From the NCBI GenBank assembly GCA_031177685.1, contig JAPSGI010000004.1:1-64000 (forward strand): 64,000 nt of DNA. The letters run 5' to 3'. This document shows, piece after piece, positions 30,956 to 40,155 of the stretch; the first letter of the stretch is position 1, and each line of letters starts with the position of its first letter. A model generated the notes under the pieces. The model made no database searches. It saw only the letters and a list, made by a program, of their open reading frames with translations, and was not told where the DNA came from. Source of the DNA: Solirubrobacteraceae bacterium (GTDB lineage: Bacteria > Actinomycetota > Thermoleophilia > Solirubrobacterales > Solirubrobacteraceae). Made by a program: the position numbers and the translations under genes.

Positions 30956-32107
30956 TTGACCGTCCTCGACTGGGCCATCCTCGCCTTCACGTCGCTCATG
31001 GCGATGTACGGCTACGCCCAGGGCTTCGTGGTGGGGGCGCTGTCGCTGGCCGGGTTCGCCGGGGGCGCGTTCCTCGGGACGCGCCTGGGGCCCGAGCTGC
31101 TGCCCGAGGGCGCGGCCTCGCCCTACGCGCCGCTGTTCGGGCTGCTGGGAGCCCTCACCGCGGGCGCGGTGCTCGCCGCGGGACTGGAGGGCGTGGGGCT
31201 CGCGGTGCGCCGGCGGCTGGGCGACGGGCGCGGGATCCACGCGGTGGACGGGCTGCTGGGCGCCGCGCTGACCGCCTGCGTGGCGGTGGGGATCGCGTGG
31301 ATCGGCGCGGCCGTGGCCCTGCAGAGCGCGCAGAGCCCCGACCTGCGACGCACGGTCCAGCGTTCGCTGCTGCTGCGCGAGCTCAACCAGGCGCTCCCGC
31401 CGTCGGGCCCGATCCTCAACGCGCTGGCGCGCTTCGACCCCTTCCCGCGCATCCAGGGCCCGCCGGCCGACGTGCCGCCGCCGGACTCCGCGATCGCGCG
31501 CGACCCCGACGTGCGCGCCGCGGGCGAGGGCGTGGTGCGCGTCCTGGGGACGGCATGCGGGCTGGGCATCGCCGGGTCGGGGTGGGTGGCGCGTCCGGGC
31601 GTGGTGGTCACCAACGCGCACGTGGTGGCGGGGACCGACGACACCACCGTCCAGGGGCAGGGCGACGACGCGCGCCACGACGCGCAGGCCATCCACTTCG
31701 ACGCCACCAACGACGTGGCGGTGCTGGCGGTCGACGGGCTCGACGCGCGCTCGCTGCGGCTGGCCGCGGATCCGCGGCCCGGCGTGTCCGGGGCGGTGCT
31801 CGGCTATCCGGGCAACGGCCCCTACGACGTCGAGCCCGCGCGGCTGGGCGGCACCCGCACCGTCACGTCGCAGGACGCCTACGGGCGCGGGCCGGTGCGG
31901 CGCTCGATCGCCTCGCTGCGCGCGGACGTGCGCTCGGGCAACTCCGGCGGCCCGATGGTGGACGGCTCCGGCCGCGTGGTGACGACGGTGTTCGCCGCCA
32001 CGGTGGGCGGGCAGCGCGCCGGCGGCTACGGCATTCCCAACGGCGTGGTGCGCGCGGCGCTGGAGCGGGCGCGCGGGCCGGTGGACACCGGTCCCTGCGC
32101 GCGCTGA
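30956..32107 (+). CDS. MarP-like membrane serine protease (CvpA plus trypsin-like domain)
   Basis: A 383-residue protein with four N-terminal hydrophobic helices of CvpA/colicin V type (LDWAILAFTSLMAMYGYAQG onward, about 1-145), a Pro-rich linker, then a periplasmic trypsin-like domain with catalytic His in VVTNAHVVAG, Asp in ATNDVAVLAV and Ser in SGNSGGPMV. In Mycobacterium tuberculosis MarP this architecture gives acid and oxidative stress resistance through cleavage of a wall hydrolase. TTG 30956 gives the usual CvpA start; TTG 30917 would overlap the divergent promoter. Confidence 0.88.
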   Translation: MTVLDWAILAFTSLMAMYGYAQGFVVGALSLAGFAGGAFLGTRLGPELLPEGAASPYAPLFGLLGALTAGAVLAAGLEGVGLAVRRRLGDGRGIHAVDGLLGAALTACVAVGIAWIGAAVALQSAQSPDLRRTVQRSLLLRELNQALPPSGPILNALARFDPFPRIQGPPADVPPPDSAIARDPDVRAAGEGVVRVLGTACGLGIAGSGWVARPGVVVTNAHVVAGTDDTTVQGQGDDARHDAQAIHFDATNDVAVLAVDGLDARSLRLAADPRPGVSGAVLGYPGNGPYDVEPARLGGTRTVTSQDAYGRGPVRRSIASLRADVRSGNSGGPMVDGSGRVVTTVFAATVGGQRAGGYGIPNGVVRAALERARGPVDTGPCAR

Positions 32108-32110
32108 GCC

Positions 32111-33442
32111 CTAGGTCGCCGCGTACAGCCGCCAGCTGCCCGGCACGCCCTTGAGCTCGTGCTCGCCGCGGTCCTCGAAGTCGATCCCCGAGCCCACGAC
32201 GAGGTCCTTCACCGTGCTGGAGACGAGCACCTCGCCCGGGGCGGCCAGCGAGCCGACGCGGGCGCCGATGTGCACCGCCATGCCGGCCACGTCGTCGCCG
32301 CGCACCTCGCACTCGCCCGTGTGCAGGCCGGCGCGCACCTCGATCCCCAGCGGCTGGACGACGTCGGCGATCGCGCGCCCGCAGCGGATCGCGCGGGCCG
32401 GCCCGTCGAAGGTGGCCAGGAAGCCGTCGCCGGTCGTCTTGACCTCGCGCCCCTGCCAGCGCTGCAGCTGGCGGCGCACCAGCTCGTCGTGGCGCTCCAG
32501 CAGGCGCCGCCACTCCGCGTCGCCCAGCTCCGACGCCCGGCGGGTGGAGTCGACGATGTCGGTGAACATCACCGTGGCGAGGATCCGGTCGGGCTCGCGC
32601 ACGGGCCGCCGGCCGGTGAAGAACTCCGCGATCTCGTCGAGGACCGCGTCGGCGTCGCCGGCCACGATGAGGCTGTCGGAGCCGGGCAGGCTGACGTGCT
32701 TGGCGCCGGGGATGTGCTCGGCGAGGTAGCGCCCGTGGCGCGGGTCGATCAGCGGGTCGGCGTCGCGGTGCATGACCAGCGTGGGGACCCGGATCGAGCC
32801 GAGCACGCCGCGCACGTCCACGTCGCCGGAGAGCATCATCATGTCCTCCACCACGCCGGGGCTGGCGGACAGCCGCTCGAGCTTGCAGTACCAGTCGACG
32901 AACTCGGGCTCGCCCGCCATGGAGGGCGCCAGCGCCTCCAGCCGCGATCCGGTGCCCCAGTTCTCGACGAGGTCGTGGACGAACTGGTCGCGCACCTCGC
33001 GCGTGTTGGCCCACGGCGTGTCGTCGGCCCACAGCGTGCGCGCCCACGTCCCGTACAGGACCAGCGCCAGCGTGCGCTCGGGGTAGGTGGCGGCGAACAG
33101 CGTGGCCATCGGGCCGCCGTCGAGCTGGGCGAACAGCGCCGGGTGCTCCGATCCGGCGGCGTCCAGGACGGCCAGTACGTCGTCCATCTGCTCCTCCAGC
33201 GTGGGCGGCGTGTCGAACGGGTCCGACATGCCCGAGCCGCGGCGGTCGAACATGATCAGTCGCGTGCGCGACGCGATGCGCTCGAAGAAGTACGCCACGC
33301 GGGGGTGGTCCCACAGGTGCTCGATCTGCGAGAGCCACGTGGGGACGTAGAGGAAGTCGATCGGCCCCTCGCCCGTGACGCTGTAGGCGATGTGATGGTC
33401 GCCCGAACGGGCGTAGCGGGTGGGCCCCGGCCGCGTCGCCAT
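32111..33442 (-). CDS. Degenerate alpha/beta hydrolase fused to class III adenylate cyclase
   Basis: A 443-residue fusion. Residues 1-275 are an alpha/beta hydrolase fold (PTRYARSGDHHIAYSVTGEG, MFDRRGSGMSDPF), but the nucleophile elbow reads AQLDGGP, with Asp in place of Ser, and the usual catalytic His region reads PGSDSLIVAGD, with Ser in place of His. Residues 285-443 are a class III cyclase with metal-binding Asp in MFTDIVDSTRR and VKTTGDGFLATF. The cyclase looks active, while the hydrolase domain is probably a ligand sensor. TAGCGT ends 6 nt before the ATG. Confidence 0.85.
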   Translation of the reverse strand: MATRPGPTRYARSGDHHIAYSVTGEGPIDFLYVPTWLSQIEHLWDHPRVAYFFERIASRTRLIMFDRRGSGMSDPFDTPPTLEEQMDDVLAVLDAAGSEHPALFAQLDGGPMATLFAATYPERTLALVLYGTWARTLWADDTPWANTREVRDQFVHDLVENWGTGSRLEALAPSMAGEPEFVDWYCKLERLSASPGVVEDMMMLSGDVDVRGVLGSIRVPTLVMHRDADPLIDPRHGRYLAEHIPGAKHVSLPGSDSLIVAGDADAVLDEIAEFFTGRRPVREPDRILATVMFTDIVDSTRRASELGDAEWRRLLERHDELVRRQLQRWQGREVKTTGDGFLATFDGPARAIRCGRAIADVVQPLGIEVRAGLHTGECEVRGDDVAGMAVHIGARVGSLAAPGEVLVSSTVKDLVVGSGIDFEDRGEHELKGVPGSWRLYAAT

Positions 33443-33448
33443 GCCCTC

Positions 33449-33458
33449 ACGCTACCCT
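33449..33458. promoter_or_regulatory. Overlapping divergent -10 boxes
   Basis: ACGCTACCCT contains TAGCGT on the minus strand (33449-33454), 6 nt before the cyclase ATG, and TACCCT on the plus strand (33453-33458), 7 nt before the topoisomerase ATG. The shared TA means only one polymerase can open the site at a time. The whole intergenic gap is 23 bp. Confidence 0.5.
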
Positions 33459-33465
33459 CCCGCGA

Positions 33466-35706
33466 ATGCCCAAGACTCTGGTGATAGCGGAGAAGCCCTC
33501 GGTGGGCCGCGACCTCGCGCGCGTGCTGCCCGGCCCCTTCCACAAGCACGAGGGATGGCTCGAGGGCCCCGAGCACATCGTCACCTGGGCGGTCGGCCAC
33601 CTGGTCCAGCTCGCCGAGCCCGACGAGTACGACCCCAAGTTCAAGAAGTGGCGGATGGACGACCTGCCGATCCTCCCCGACCGCTTCAAGCTCGTCGTGC
33701 GCGACGAGCGCTCCAAGAAGCAGATGAACGTGATCCGCCGCCTGCTGGCCAACAGCGAGGTCGAGAACGTCGTGAACGCATGCGACGCCGGGCGGGAGGG
33801 CGAGCTGATCTTCGCCTACCTGTACGAGAAGTCGGGCTCCAAGCTGCCCGTGCGCCGGCTGTGGCTGCAGTCGATGACGCGCGAGGCGATCGAGCGCGCC
33901 TTCGGGGCGCTGCGCCCGGGCTCGGACATGGCGAAGCTCGAGGAGGCGGCGCGCTCGCGCTCGGAGGCCGACTGGATCGTCGGCATGAACGCGACCCGGG
34001 CGGCGACGATCCGGCTGCGCTCGTCCTTCGACGGAGCGGTCTCGCTGGGCCGCGTGCAGACCCCGACGCTGGCGATCCTCGCGCGGCGCGAGGAGGAGAT
34101 CCGCGCTTTCGTCCCCGAGCCCTACTGGCTGGTGGACGCGGAGTTCGCCGCCGACGGCGAGCGGACGTACGAGGGGCGCTACCACGCCGGCAGCAAGCCC
34201 CGGCTGCCCACCGCCGAGGAGGCCGCCGCGATCGTCGCGGACGTGCGCGACGGCGTCGGCGAGATCACCAAGCTGGAGACCTCGCGGCGCAAGGAGCGCG
34301 TACCGCTGCTCTACGACCTCACGACCCTGCAGCGCGAGGCCAACAACCGCTACGGGTTCAGCGCGCGCCGCACGCTCGCGGCGGCGCAGCGCCTGTACGA
34401 GGAGCACACGGCGCTCACCTATCCCCGCACGAACTCGCGCTTCCTGCCCTCGGACATGAAGCGCGACATCAAGCCGACGGCGGAGCTGGTGGGGCGCAAC
34501 GCCGCCTACGCGGCCGCCGCGCGCTACGTCACGTCGCTCGACGTCCTCCCCCTGGGCCGGGTGGTCAACGACAAGAAGGTCACCGACCACCACGCGATCA
34601 TCCCGACCCGGTCCGAGCACCGGATCGAGAAGATGAACGACGACGACAAGAAGGTCTACGACATGGTCGCGCGCCGGTTCCTGGCCGTCTTTCACCCGGA
34701 CGCGGAGTTCGAGAACACGCGCGTGGAGACCACCGTGGCCGATCACGTCTTCCGCACGCAGGGCAAGGTGCTGCTGGTCCCGGGCTGGCGCGGGGTGTAC
34801 GGCGAGACGGCACAGGGCGAGGGCGCGCGGCCCGAGCGCGAGGGCGAGGACGACGAGGGGCGCGAGCAGCGCCTGCCCAAGCTCGAGCAGGGCGAGCGCG
34901 CCGAAGTGCGCTCGGTGGAGTCGCTGGAGAAGGAGACCCAGCCGCCGCGGCGCTACTCCGACGCGTCGCTGCTGGCCGCGATGGAGACCGCCGGCAAGCT
35001 GGTCGACGACGAGGAGCTGCGCGAGGCGATGAAGGACTCGGGAATCGGAACGCCCGCCACGCGCGCGGCGATCATCGAGCGCCTGATCGCGGTCGGCTAC
35101 GTCGAGCGCGACGGCCGCGCGCTGGTGTGCACGGAGAAGGGCCTCAACGTGATCCGCCTGCTGGACGAGCACCCGCTCACGTCGCCGTCGCTGACCGGCG
35201 ACTGGGAGGCGCGCCTGGCCAAGATCGAGGAGGGATCGGACACGCGCGGCAAGTTCATGGGCGACATCGCCAAGTTCGCGGAGTCGACGGTCAAGCAGCT
35301 CGACGAGACGCTGAAGGGCGTACGCATCCCGCGCGCCAAGCTGGGCCCGTGCCCGGTGTGCGGGCGCGAGATCTCCGAGAACCGCAAGGGCTACTCGTGC
35401 TGGTCGCGCGAGGACCCGGGCTGCGGCTTCGTGATCTGGAAGTCCAAGGCGGGCAAGCAGCTGCCGGTCGCCGTGGCCAAGGAGCTGATCGCCACGGGGC
35501 GCACCGCCAAGCCGGTGACCGGCTTCAAGGGGCGCTCGGGCCGGTCGTTCCGCGCCCGCCTGGCGCTGCAGCAGAACGACGAGGGCAAGTGGCGCGTCGA
35601 GTTCGACGAGCCCTGGGCCCGCGAGGGCGCCAAGCCGCCCGAGGCCGAGGCCGACGCGGAGGCGACCGCCTCGACCGCCGCGGCAGCCGAGCCCGAAGCG
35701 GCCTGA
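33466..35706 (+). CDS. topB: Type IA DNA topoisomerase (topoisomerase III)
   Basis: A 746-residue enzyme that passes single strands and decatenates DNA. The Toprim domain begins TLVIAEKPSVGRDLARVL and includes the acidic ACDAGREGELI; the catalytic Tyr is in ALTYPRTNSRFL. A C-terminal zinc-binding element (CPVCGREISENRKG and a later CWSREDPGC) is followed by a repeat-like domain and an acidic, Ala/Glu-rich tail. TopB-type proteins are less usual in actinobacteria than TopA. TACCCT ends 7 nt before the ATG. Confidence 0.92.
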   Translation: MPKTLVIAEKPSVGRDLARVLPGPFHKHEGWLEGPEHIVTWAVGHLVQLAEPDEYDPKFKKWRMDDLPILPDRFKLVVRDERSKKQMNVIRRLLANSEVENVVNACDAGREGELIFAYLYEKSGSKLPVRRLWLQSMTREAIERAFGALRPGSDMAKLEEAARSRSEADWIVGMNATRAATIRLRSSFDGAVSLGRVQTPTLAILARREEEIRAFVPEPYWLVDAEFAADGERTYEGRYHAGSKPRLPTAEEAAAIVADVRDGVGEITKLETSRRKERVPLLYDLTTLQREANNRYGFSARRTLAAAQRLYEEHTALTYPRTNSRFLPSDMKRDIKPTAELVGRNAAYAAAARYVTSLDVLPLGRVVNDKKVTDHHAIIPTRSEHRIEKMNDDDKKVYDMVARRFLAVFHPDAEFENTRVETTVADHVFRTQGKVLLVPGWRGVYGETAQGEGARPEREGEDDEGREQRLPKLEQGERAEVRSVESLEKETQPPRRYSDASLLAAMETAGKLVDDEELREAMKDSGIGTPATRAAIIERLIAVGYVERDGRALVCTEKGLNVIRLLDEHPLTSPSLTGDWEARLAKIEEGSDTRGKFMGDIAKFAESTVKQLDETLKGVRIPRAKLGPCPVCGREISENRKGYSCWSREDPGCGFVIWKSKAGKQLPVAVAKELIATGRTAKPVTGFKGRSGRSFRARLALQQNDEGKWRVEFDEPWAREGAKPPEAEADAEATASTAAAAEPEAA

Positions 35707-35755
35707 CGGCGCGCCGTGTGGACTTGACCGCGATATACGCGGGTAACTCCACACG

Positions 35756-38008
35756 TCACCCCGTGACGGTCACCCGGACGGTCGGCGTGACGCCGGGCTC
35801 GTAGGGGTAGGCGGCGTCGCGCTTGATCGCCGCGCGGAAGCGGTAGACGACGCGTCCGCGGGTGGCGCCGAAGCGGTAGGGATGGCGCCAGCGCCCGCGC
35901 GCGTCGGTGCGCGGCGTGGCGAACGTGCGCCAGGCGCCGCGGTAGTGGGCCTGCAGGTCGACGGTGCGCCCGCCGGGCGGCAGCGGCCGGCCGGTGAGGC
36001 GGCCCGAGAACACGATCCGCCCGCCGTTGCGGGCGCGGCGGCGGCTGGCGCGCAGGGTGCCCGCGGCCGCGACCAGAGCGCGGGCGTCGAGCGCCGCCGG
36101 GAGCAGGAGCGCGTCGCCCGGGTAGGCCAGCCGCAGGAACCGCGAGGCGCCGGCGCCGACCGCGACGGTGAAGCGCCCCGCGGCGTCGGTCGTCGCCGGG
36201 GCGAGCGCCTGCCAGTCCGGGCGCGTGCGCAGCCGCTCGTGGACCGCGACGGGCGCGCCGGCGACCGGCCGTCCCTGCCAGGTCTCGAGGACGCCGGTCA
36301 GCGTCGCCGCGCGGCGGAAGGGCAGGCGCAGCGGCTCGCGCAGCGTCGCGACCTCGGGCGCCGAGAGCACCAGGCGGCACACGCGGCGCCGGCGCACCGT
36401 CCGGCAGCGGCGTGCGGCGTCGTGGCGGGCGGTGAAGCGCGTGACCTGGCGCACGGGCAGCACGATCGTCATCGACCGTCCGGTCCGGTCGGTCGCCGCA
36501 CCGGTCTCGTTGCCGGCGTGGTCGCGGACGGTGGCGCGGACCTCGTACGCGCCGTCGGGCAGCTCCGTGTCCGGCACGTGCGCGACCGCGCGCCCGTCGG
36601 GCTCCAGTCCCGTGCGCAGGGCGCGCCAGTCGCCGCCGCCGCGCGGGCGCAGCTCGATGCTGGCCGCCGCCACGCCGGAGTGCCGGTCGGCCACCGCCAG
36701 GGCGAGCCGGCGCGGATCGGCGGGATCCGGCGCGTCGAACCCGGGCGTCTCGGGAGCCACGTCGTCCAGGCGCAGGCGCACCGGGTCGGCGGCGTGCGCC
36801 GCATCGACGTTGCCCGCCTCGTCCTGCAGCCGGACGGCGAGCGTCCAGTCCCCGCTCTCCGGTACGCGCAGCGCCGGAAGCGCGCTCACCTCGCGCGCGT
36901 CGCGCGCGCCGGTCCGGCAGTCGGCCGGGGCGCCGGCGCGGCACAGCCGCCAGAGCGCGCGGACGATCGGCGCCACCTGCCCGGGCGGGTTCTCCCAGGC
37001 GACGTCGAACCCGTTGGAGCGCCGCCATCCATCGCCGCCCTCCACGCGCACCGCGCGTGGCGCGGGCGGCGCGTGGTTGTCCACGTGGATCGTGCGCTCG
37101 TGCGCCCCGACGTTTCCCGCGGCATCCACCGCGACCAGGCGCAGGCGGCGCGCCCCGTCGGGCACGGTCGCCGTGTTCACGTCCACTCCTCCGTCGGAGA
37201 TGTCGGCGCACGGCCGCGGCCGCGCGTAGTCGCAGGTGATGTGGGGCGGCCAGCCGGGCGCCGCGAAGTCCTGAAACGAGAACGCGGAGCCCTCGAGCTC
37301 GCCGTAGATGTGGCGGATCCCGACGTTGTCCCCGTAGCCGGCCCACGCGGTCTCGCGCCCGCGGTGCCAGCCGCCGTGCAGCAGCGCCCCGCTCTTCGGC
37401 GTGATCGAGGGCGGCGAGTCGTCGCGCACGGTGACCGCCACGTCCTTGAGGCTCGTCCAGGTGCCGACGCTCGTGTTCGTGGGGCAGCCCCCGCCGGCGT
37501 CGCAGCGCACGCCGAGGCGCACGTTCTGGCGACCGCCGAGGTCGAGGTGCACCGGCCCGGCGAAGTACGCCCAGCCGCCGCCGAACACGTTGCAGTCCGC
37601 GCCGTAGCCCCACAGGTGGTCGCCGGGATGGAAGGCGCCGCCGCTCCAGCCCCACACGCCGATCGCCCAGCAGCCCGACGCTCGCCCGCCCGAGACGCGA
37701 AACGACATCGACTGCAGGCTGGCCCCGGGCGGCGCCTCGAAGATCTGCCACGCCGACGCGTGCAGGCCCAGCCGGCCTCCGCCCGCGTTGCGCTCCGCGC
37801 GCGCGACCAGGCCCGTGCCCTCGCCCTGGTGGTCGACGCCGGGGCAGCTCGCGAACGCGCTGAGTCCCGGGTTCGCGAACGCCCAGAAGGCGCGGTTGAC
37901 GCCGTCGCTGCCACACGCGTGGACGGTGTAGGTCCCAGCGTTCGCGCTCGCGGTCAGGGCGAGGGACAGGACGGCCGCGACCAACGCGGCGGCACGGGCT
38001 CGTGACAT
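35756..38008 (-). CDS. Large secreted protein with Ig-like repeats
   Basis: A 750-residue exported protein. A signal peptide (1-25) ends at ASANAG. The N-terminal third is Trp/Cys-rich with paired cysteines (HACGSDGVNRAFWAFANPGL); the rest is a series of Ig/fibronectin-like modules (VAVDAAGNVGAHERTIHVDN, AVRLQDEAGNVDAAHAADPV, ATVRDHAGNETGAATDRTGR) and C-terminal carboxypeptidase-regulatory/SdrD-like repeats. The start at 38008 is set by AGGAGG 6 nt upstream, inside the reading frame of an earlier ATG. It follows the sigma/anti-sigma fusion by 11 bp, so it is probably in its operon. Confidence 0.8.
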   Translation of the reverse strand: MSRARAAALVAAVLSLALTASANAGTYTVHACGSDGVNRAFWAFANPGLSAFASCPGVDHQGEGTGLVARAERNAGGGRLGLHASAWQIFEAPPGASLQSMSFRVSGGRASGCWAIGVWGWSGGAFHPGDHLWGYGADCNVFGGGWAYFAGPVHLDLGGRQNVRLGVRCDAGGGCPTNTSVGTWTSLKDVAVTVRDDSPPSITPKSGALLHGGWHRGRETAWAGYGDNVGIRHIYGELEGSAFSFQDFAAPGWPPHITCDYARPRPCADISDGGVDVNTATVPDGARRLRLVAVDAAGNVGAHERTIHVDNHAPPAPRAVRVEGGDGWRRSNGFDVAWENPPGQVAPIVRALWRLCRAGAPADCRTGARDAREVSALPALRVPESGDWTLAVRLQDEAGNVDAAHAADPVRLRLDDVAPETPGFDAPDPADPRRLALAVADRHSGVAAASIELRPRGGGDWRALRTGLEPDGRAVAHVPDTELPDGAYEVRATVRDHAGNETGAATDRTGRSMTIVLPVRQVTRFTARHDAARRCRTVRRRRVCRLVLSAPEVATLREPLRLPFRRAATLTGVLETWQGRPVAGAPVAVHERLRTRPDWQALAPATTDAAGRFTVAVGAGASRFLRLAYPGDALLLPAALDARALVAAAGTLRASRRRARNGGRIVFSGRLTGRPLPPGGRTVDLQAHYRGAWRTFATPRTDARGRWRHPYRFGATRGRVVYRFRAAIKRDAAYPYEPGVTPTVRVTVTG

Positions 38009-38019
38009 GCGGCGCCTCC

Positions 38020-39315
38020 TCATGGGCCGAACTCGGGTAGGGCGGATCCGCCGTCGCGGGAAGCGGGACGGCGGACTTCTCGTGGCGCCCGCGCCTCAGA
38101 AGGCGAGGGCGTCGCAGCAGCGCTCGCGGACGGCCCGGTGGCGTCCGGTGCGACGCCCGCGGGCTCGAACTCCTCGGACGGCGCCGGCGCGGGGCTCTTC
38201 GCGCGCGGGTGGTCCTGCGGCGAGCGATCGCGTTGCGAGGCGGAGGGCGCGGAGGCGGGCCGCCCGGTGTCGCGCCGGGCCGCGGCGACGGAGCTACGGG
38301 AGGCCGCCGGCGCGCGCGCCTGCTCGGGACGAGGCGCACTCAGCGCGGCGGCCGGATGCGCCGGCGGTGGGCTCTGCGCCGCGCCGGTCAGGGCTGCGGC
38401 GCCCCCGCCGGCCAGCGCGGTCGCCGACGCGGCGACCGCCGCCACCTTCCCGGCCGAGGCCGCCTCCATCGCCGCCTGGACCTTGTGCGCGGACAGCAGG
38501 ACGCGTTCGTGCCACCCCGCCACCACGGCGTCGTGGGCCCGCGCGAACAGGCCGGGAACCGCCGGGGCGGCCTCCGCGTCGGCCAGCGCGAAGCCCGCGG
38601 CGGGAGCGATCGCCGCGACCGCGCGCGGCGCCATGCGGAACTGGCGCACCCGCGCGCGGCACGCCGAGCAGTGGCGGAGGTGGGGACGGACGGCGGCGAC
38701 GTCGGACGGCGACGCCTCGCCGTCGGCCAGCGCGGAGAGGACCGCGCCCCAGCGCTCGCACTCGCGGCCGGTTTCGATGTCGGCGAAGCGGTCCAGGAAG
38801 GCGCGGCGGCCCTCGGTCAGGCAGCGGTTGACCTTCGTGTAGGTCCACCCCGTGATCTCGCAGATCTCGCGGTAGGAGTAGCCGTGCGCCTTGAGGACGA
38901 GCGCACGCACCTCCTGGGGCTTGAGTCGGGCCAGCGCCTCGGCCGAGCGGCCGTCGCGCTCGGCCGCGGCCGCACGCTCGTCGACCGGCAGGAGGTCGCG
39001 CGCCTCGGCGCGGTCGAGGTTGACCTCCGCGGGCCCCACGATCCGCTGGCGCGATTCCCGCACGGCGAGGGCCTCGTGCTTGACCACCGTCCGCAGCCAC
39101 GCCGCCGCCCGCGCCGGGTCCACGGAGTCGGCCCGGTGCAGGAAGATCTCCACCGCACGCTGGTAGGCGTCGTGCGCGTCGTCCGCGCACAGCGAGTACC
39201 GGCGCGCCAGCGCGAGCAGGGACCCGGCGTGCGCGCCGACGACCGCCAGGACCAGCTCGCGGCCGCGATCGGGCGCGCTGGATTCGGATTCGGTCGTTCG
39301 TCGCGAGGTTGCCAT
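38020..39315 (-). CDS. ECF sigma factor fused to zinc-finger anti-sigma and membrane domain
   Basis: A 431-residue single chain. Residues about 15-90 are sigma region 2 (ADDAHDAYQRAVEIFLHRAD, then AWLRTVVKHEALAV), 120-180 region 4 (LKPQEVRALVLKAHGYSYRE), and about 190-230 a ZAS-like finger with HLRHCSACRARV. A hydrophobic segment (VAAVAASATALAGGGAAALT) near residue 300 suggests membrane anchoring, and a disordered Pro/Ser/Ala tail follows. The sigma factor is thus held in cis. The neighbouring secreted protein is its likely target. ATG 39315 chosen; 39339 and 39441 are alternatives. Confidence 0.82.
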   Translation of the reverse strand: MATSRRTTESESSAPDRGRELVLAVVGAHAGSLLALARRYSLCADDAHDAYQRAVEIFLHRADSVDPARAAAWLRTVVKHEALAVRESRQRIVGPAEVNLDRAEARDLLPVDERAAAAERDGRSAEALARLKPQEVRALVLKAHGYSYREICEITGWTYTKVNRCLTEGRRAFLDRFADIETGRECERWGAVLSALADGEASPSDVAAVRPHLRHCSACRARVRQFRMAPRAVAAIAPAAGFALADAEAAPAVPGLFARAHDAVVAGWHERVLLSAHKVQAAMEAASAGKVAAVAASATALAGGGAAALTGAAQSPPPAHPAAALSAPRPEQARAPAASRSSVAAARRDTGRPASAPSASQRDRSPQDHPRAKSPAPAPSEEFEPAGVAPDATGPSASAAATPSPSEARAPREVRRPASRDGGSALPEFGP

Positions 39316-39637
39316 GGGGCCGTACGAGGGAGCCGGCATCCTCGATTCGCCCCATCGCAGCCCCCACCGCACAGCGGCGCCCGCGTCCAGGCGAGGAGTT
39401 CCGTCGGCCGGCCGGGCGATGCGCCGATCCCCCGACCGCACGGCCGGACGCGCCGGCCGATCGACGGGGCGGGGCGAGTTTCATCCGCACGGGGCGTGTC
39501 CCTCAGCCCTGGCGAGGCTGCGCTCGTCGACTGCTTCGCAGCGCTGACTGGCATCCGGTCCTGACCGAGCGTGTCGTCTACGCCGAGCCCGAAGACACGC
39601 GCCGGGCGCTGTACGGGGACAGCTTCGAGACGTAGCC

Positions 39638-40134
39638 GTGCCCGGCGCACGGCGGTACCCCGACCGCGACGCGTACTTCGCGGGCGCCGACCCGGCGCGG
39701 CCCGATCTTCCAGGGCGACGTCTTTCGCGGCGCTCCGACCGCGTTTCTTGCGCATCCCGCGGCGCGCGAGGCCGCCTTCGCGGGCAGTCCGCCGCCCTCA
39801 CCAGAGGCGGCTGAGCGCCCTCTGACCGCCGAGCACGTTCGTGACGGCGTCGCCGTGCACGCGCATCGCGCACACGCCGTTCGCGCCCAGGCACGTGGCG
39901 CGCAGCCAGCTCCACCACGCCGTCTGGGTGCCGGACCCGGACCACGACGAGGTCGGACCGCACGACTGGGTGGTCGACCTGCGCTCCGCGACACCCGTCG
40001 ATCGCGCCTTCCTCAACGTCGAGCGGCGGGTCGCCGCGCTGTCCGGGCCGGCGTGGATGGCGCTCATGCGCCGGCTCGTCAACTTCCACACGCGGTTCCG
40101 GACTACCCTGGCCTCTGACGCCGAGGGGTTCGGG
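39638..40134 (+). pseudogene. Decayed gene with two apparent frameshifts
   Basis: Protein-like sequence continues through three frames in the 840-bp gap between the sigma fusion and the crp gene: ARRYPDRDAYFAGADPARP (from GTG 39638), then GDVFRGAPTAFLAHPAARE and EAAERPLTAEHVRDGVAVHA in a second frame (about 39700-39880), then GPHDWVVDLRSATPVDRAFL and MALMRRLVNFHTRFR in a third (to about 40130). The last part reads in frame into crp. Just upstream (39555-39635) a short frame ends VVYAEPEDTRRALYGDSFET. The family is not identified. 39316-39554 holds nothing I can support. Confidence 0.5.
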
Positions 40135-40155
40135 CGCGTGTGGTATTCGTGCTCC

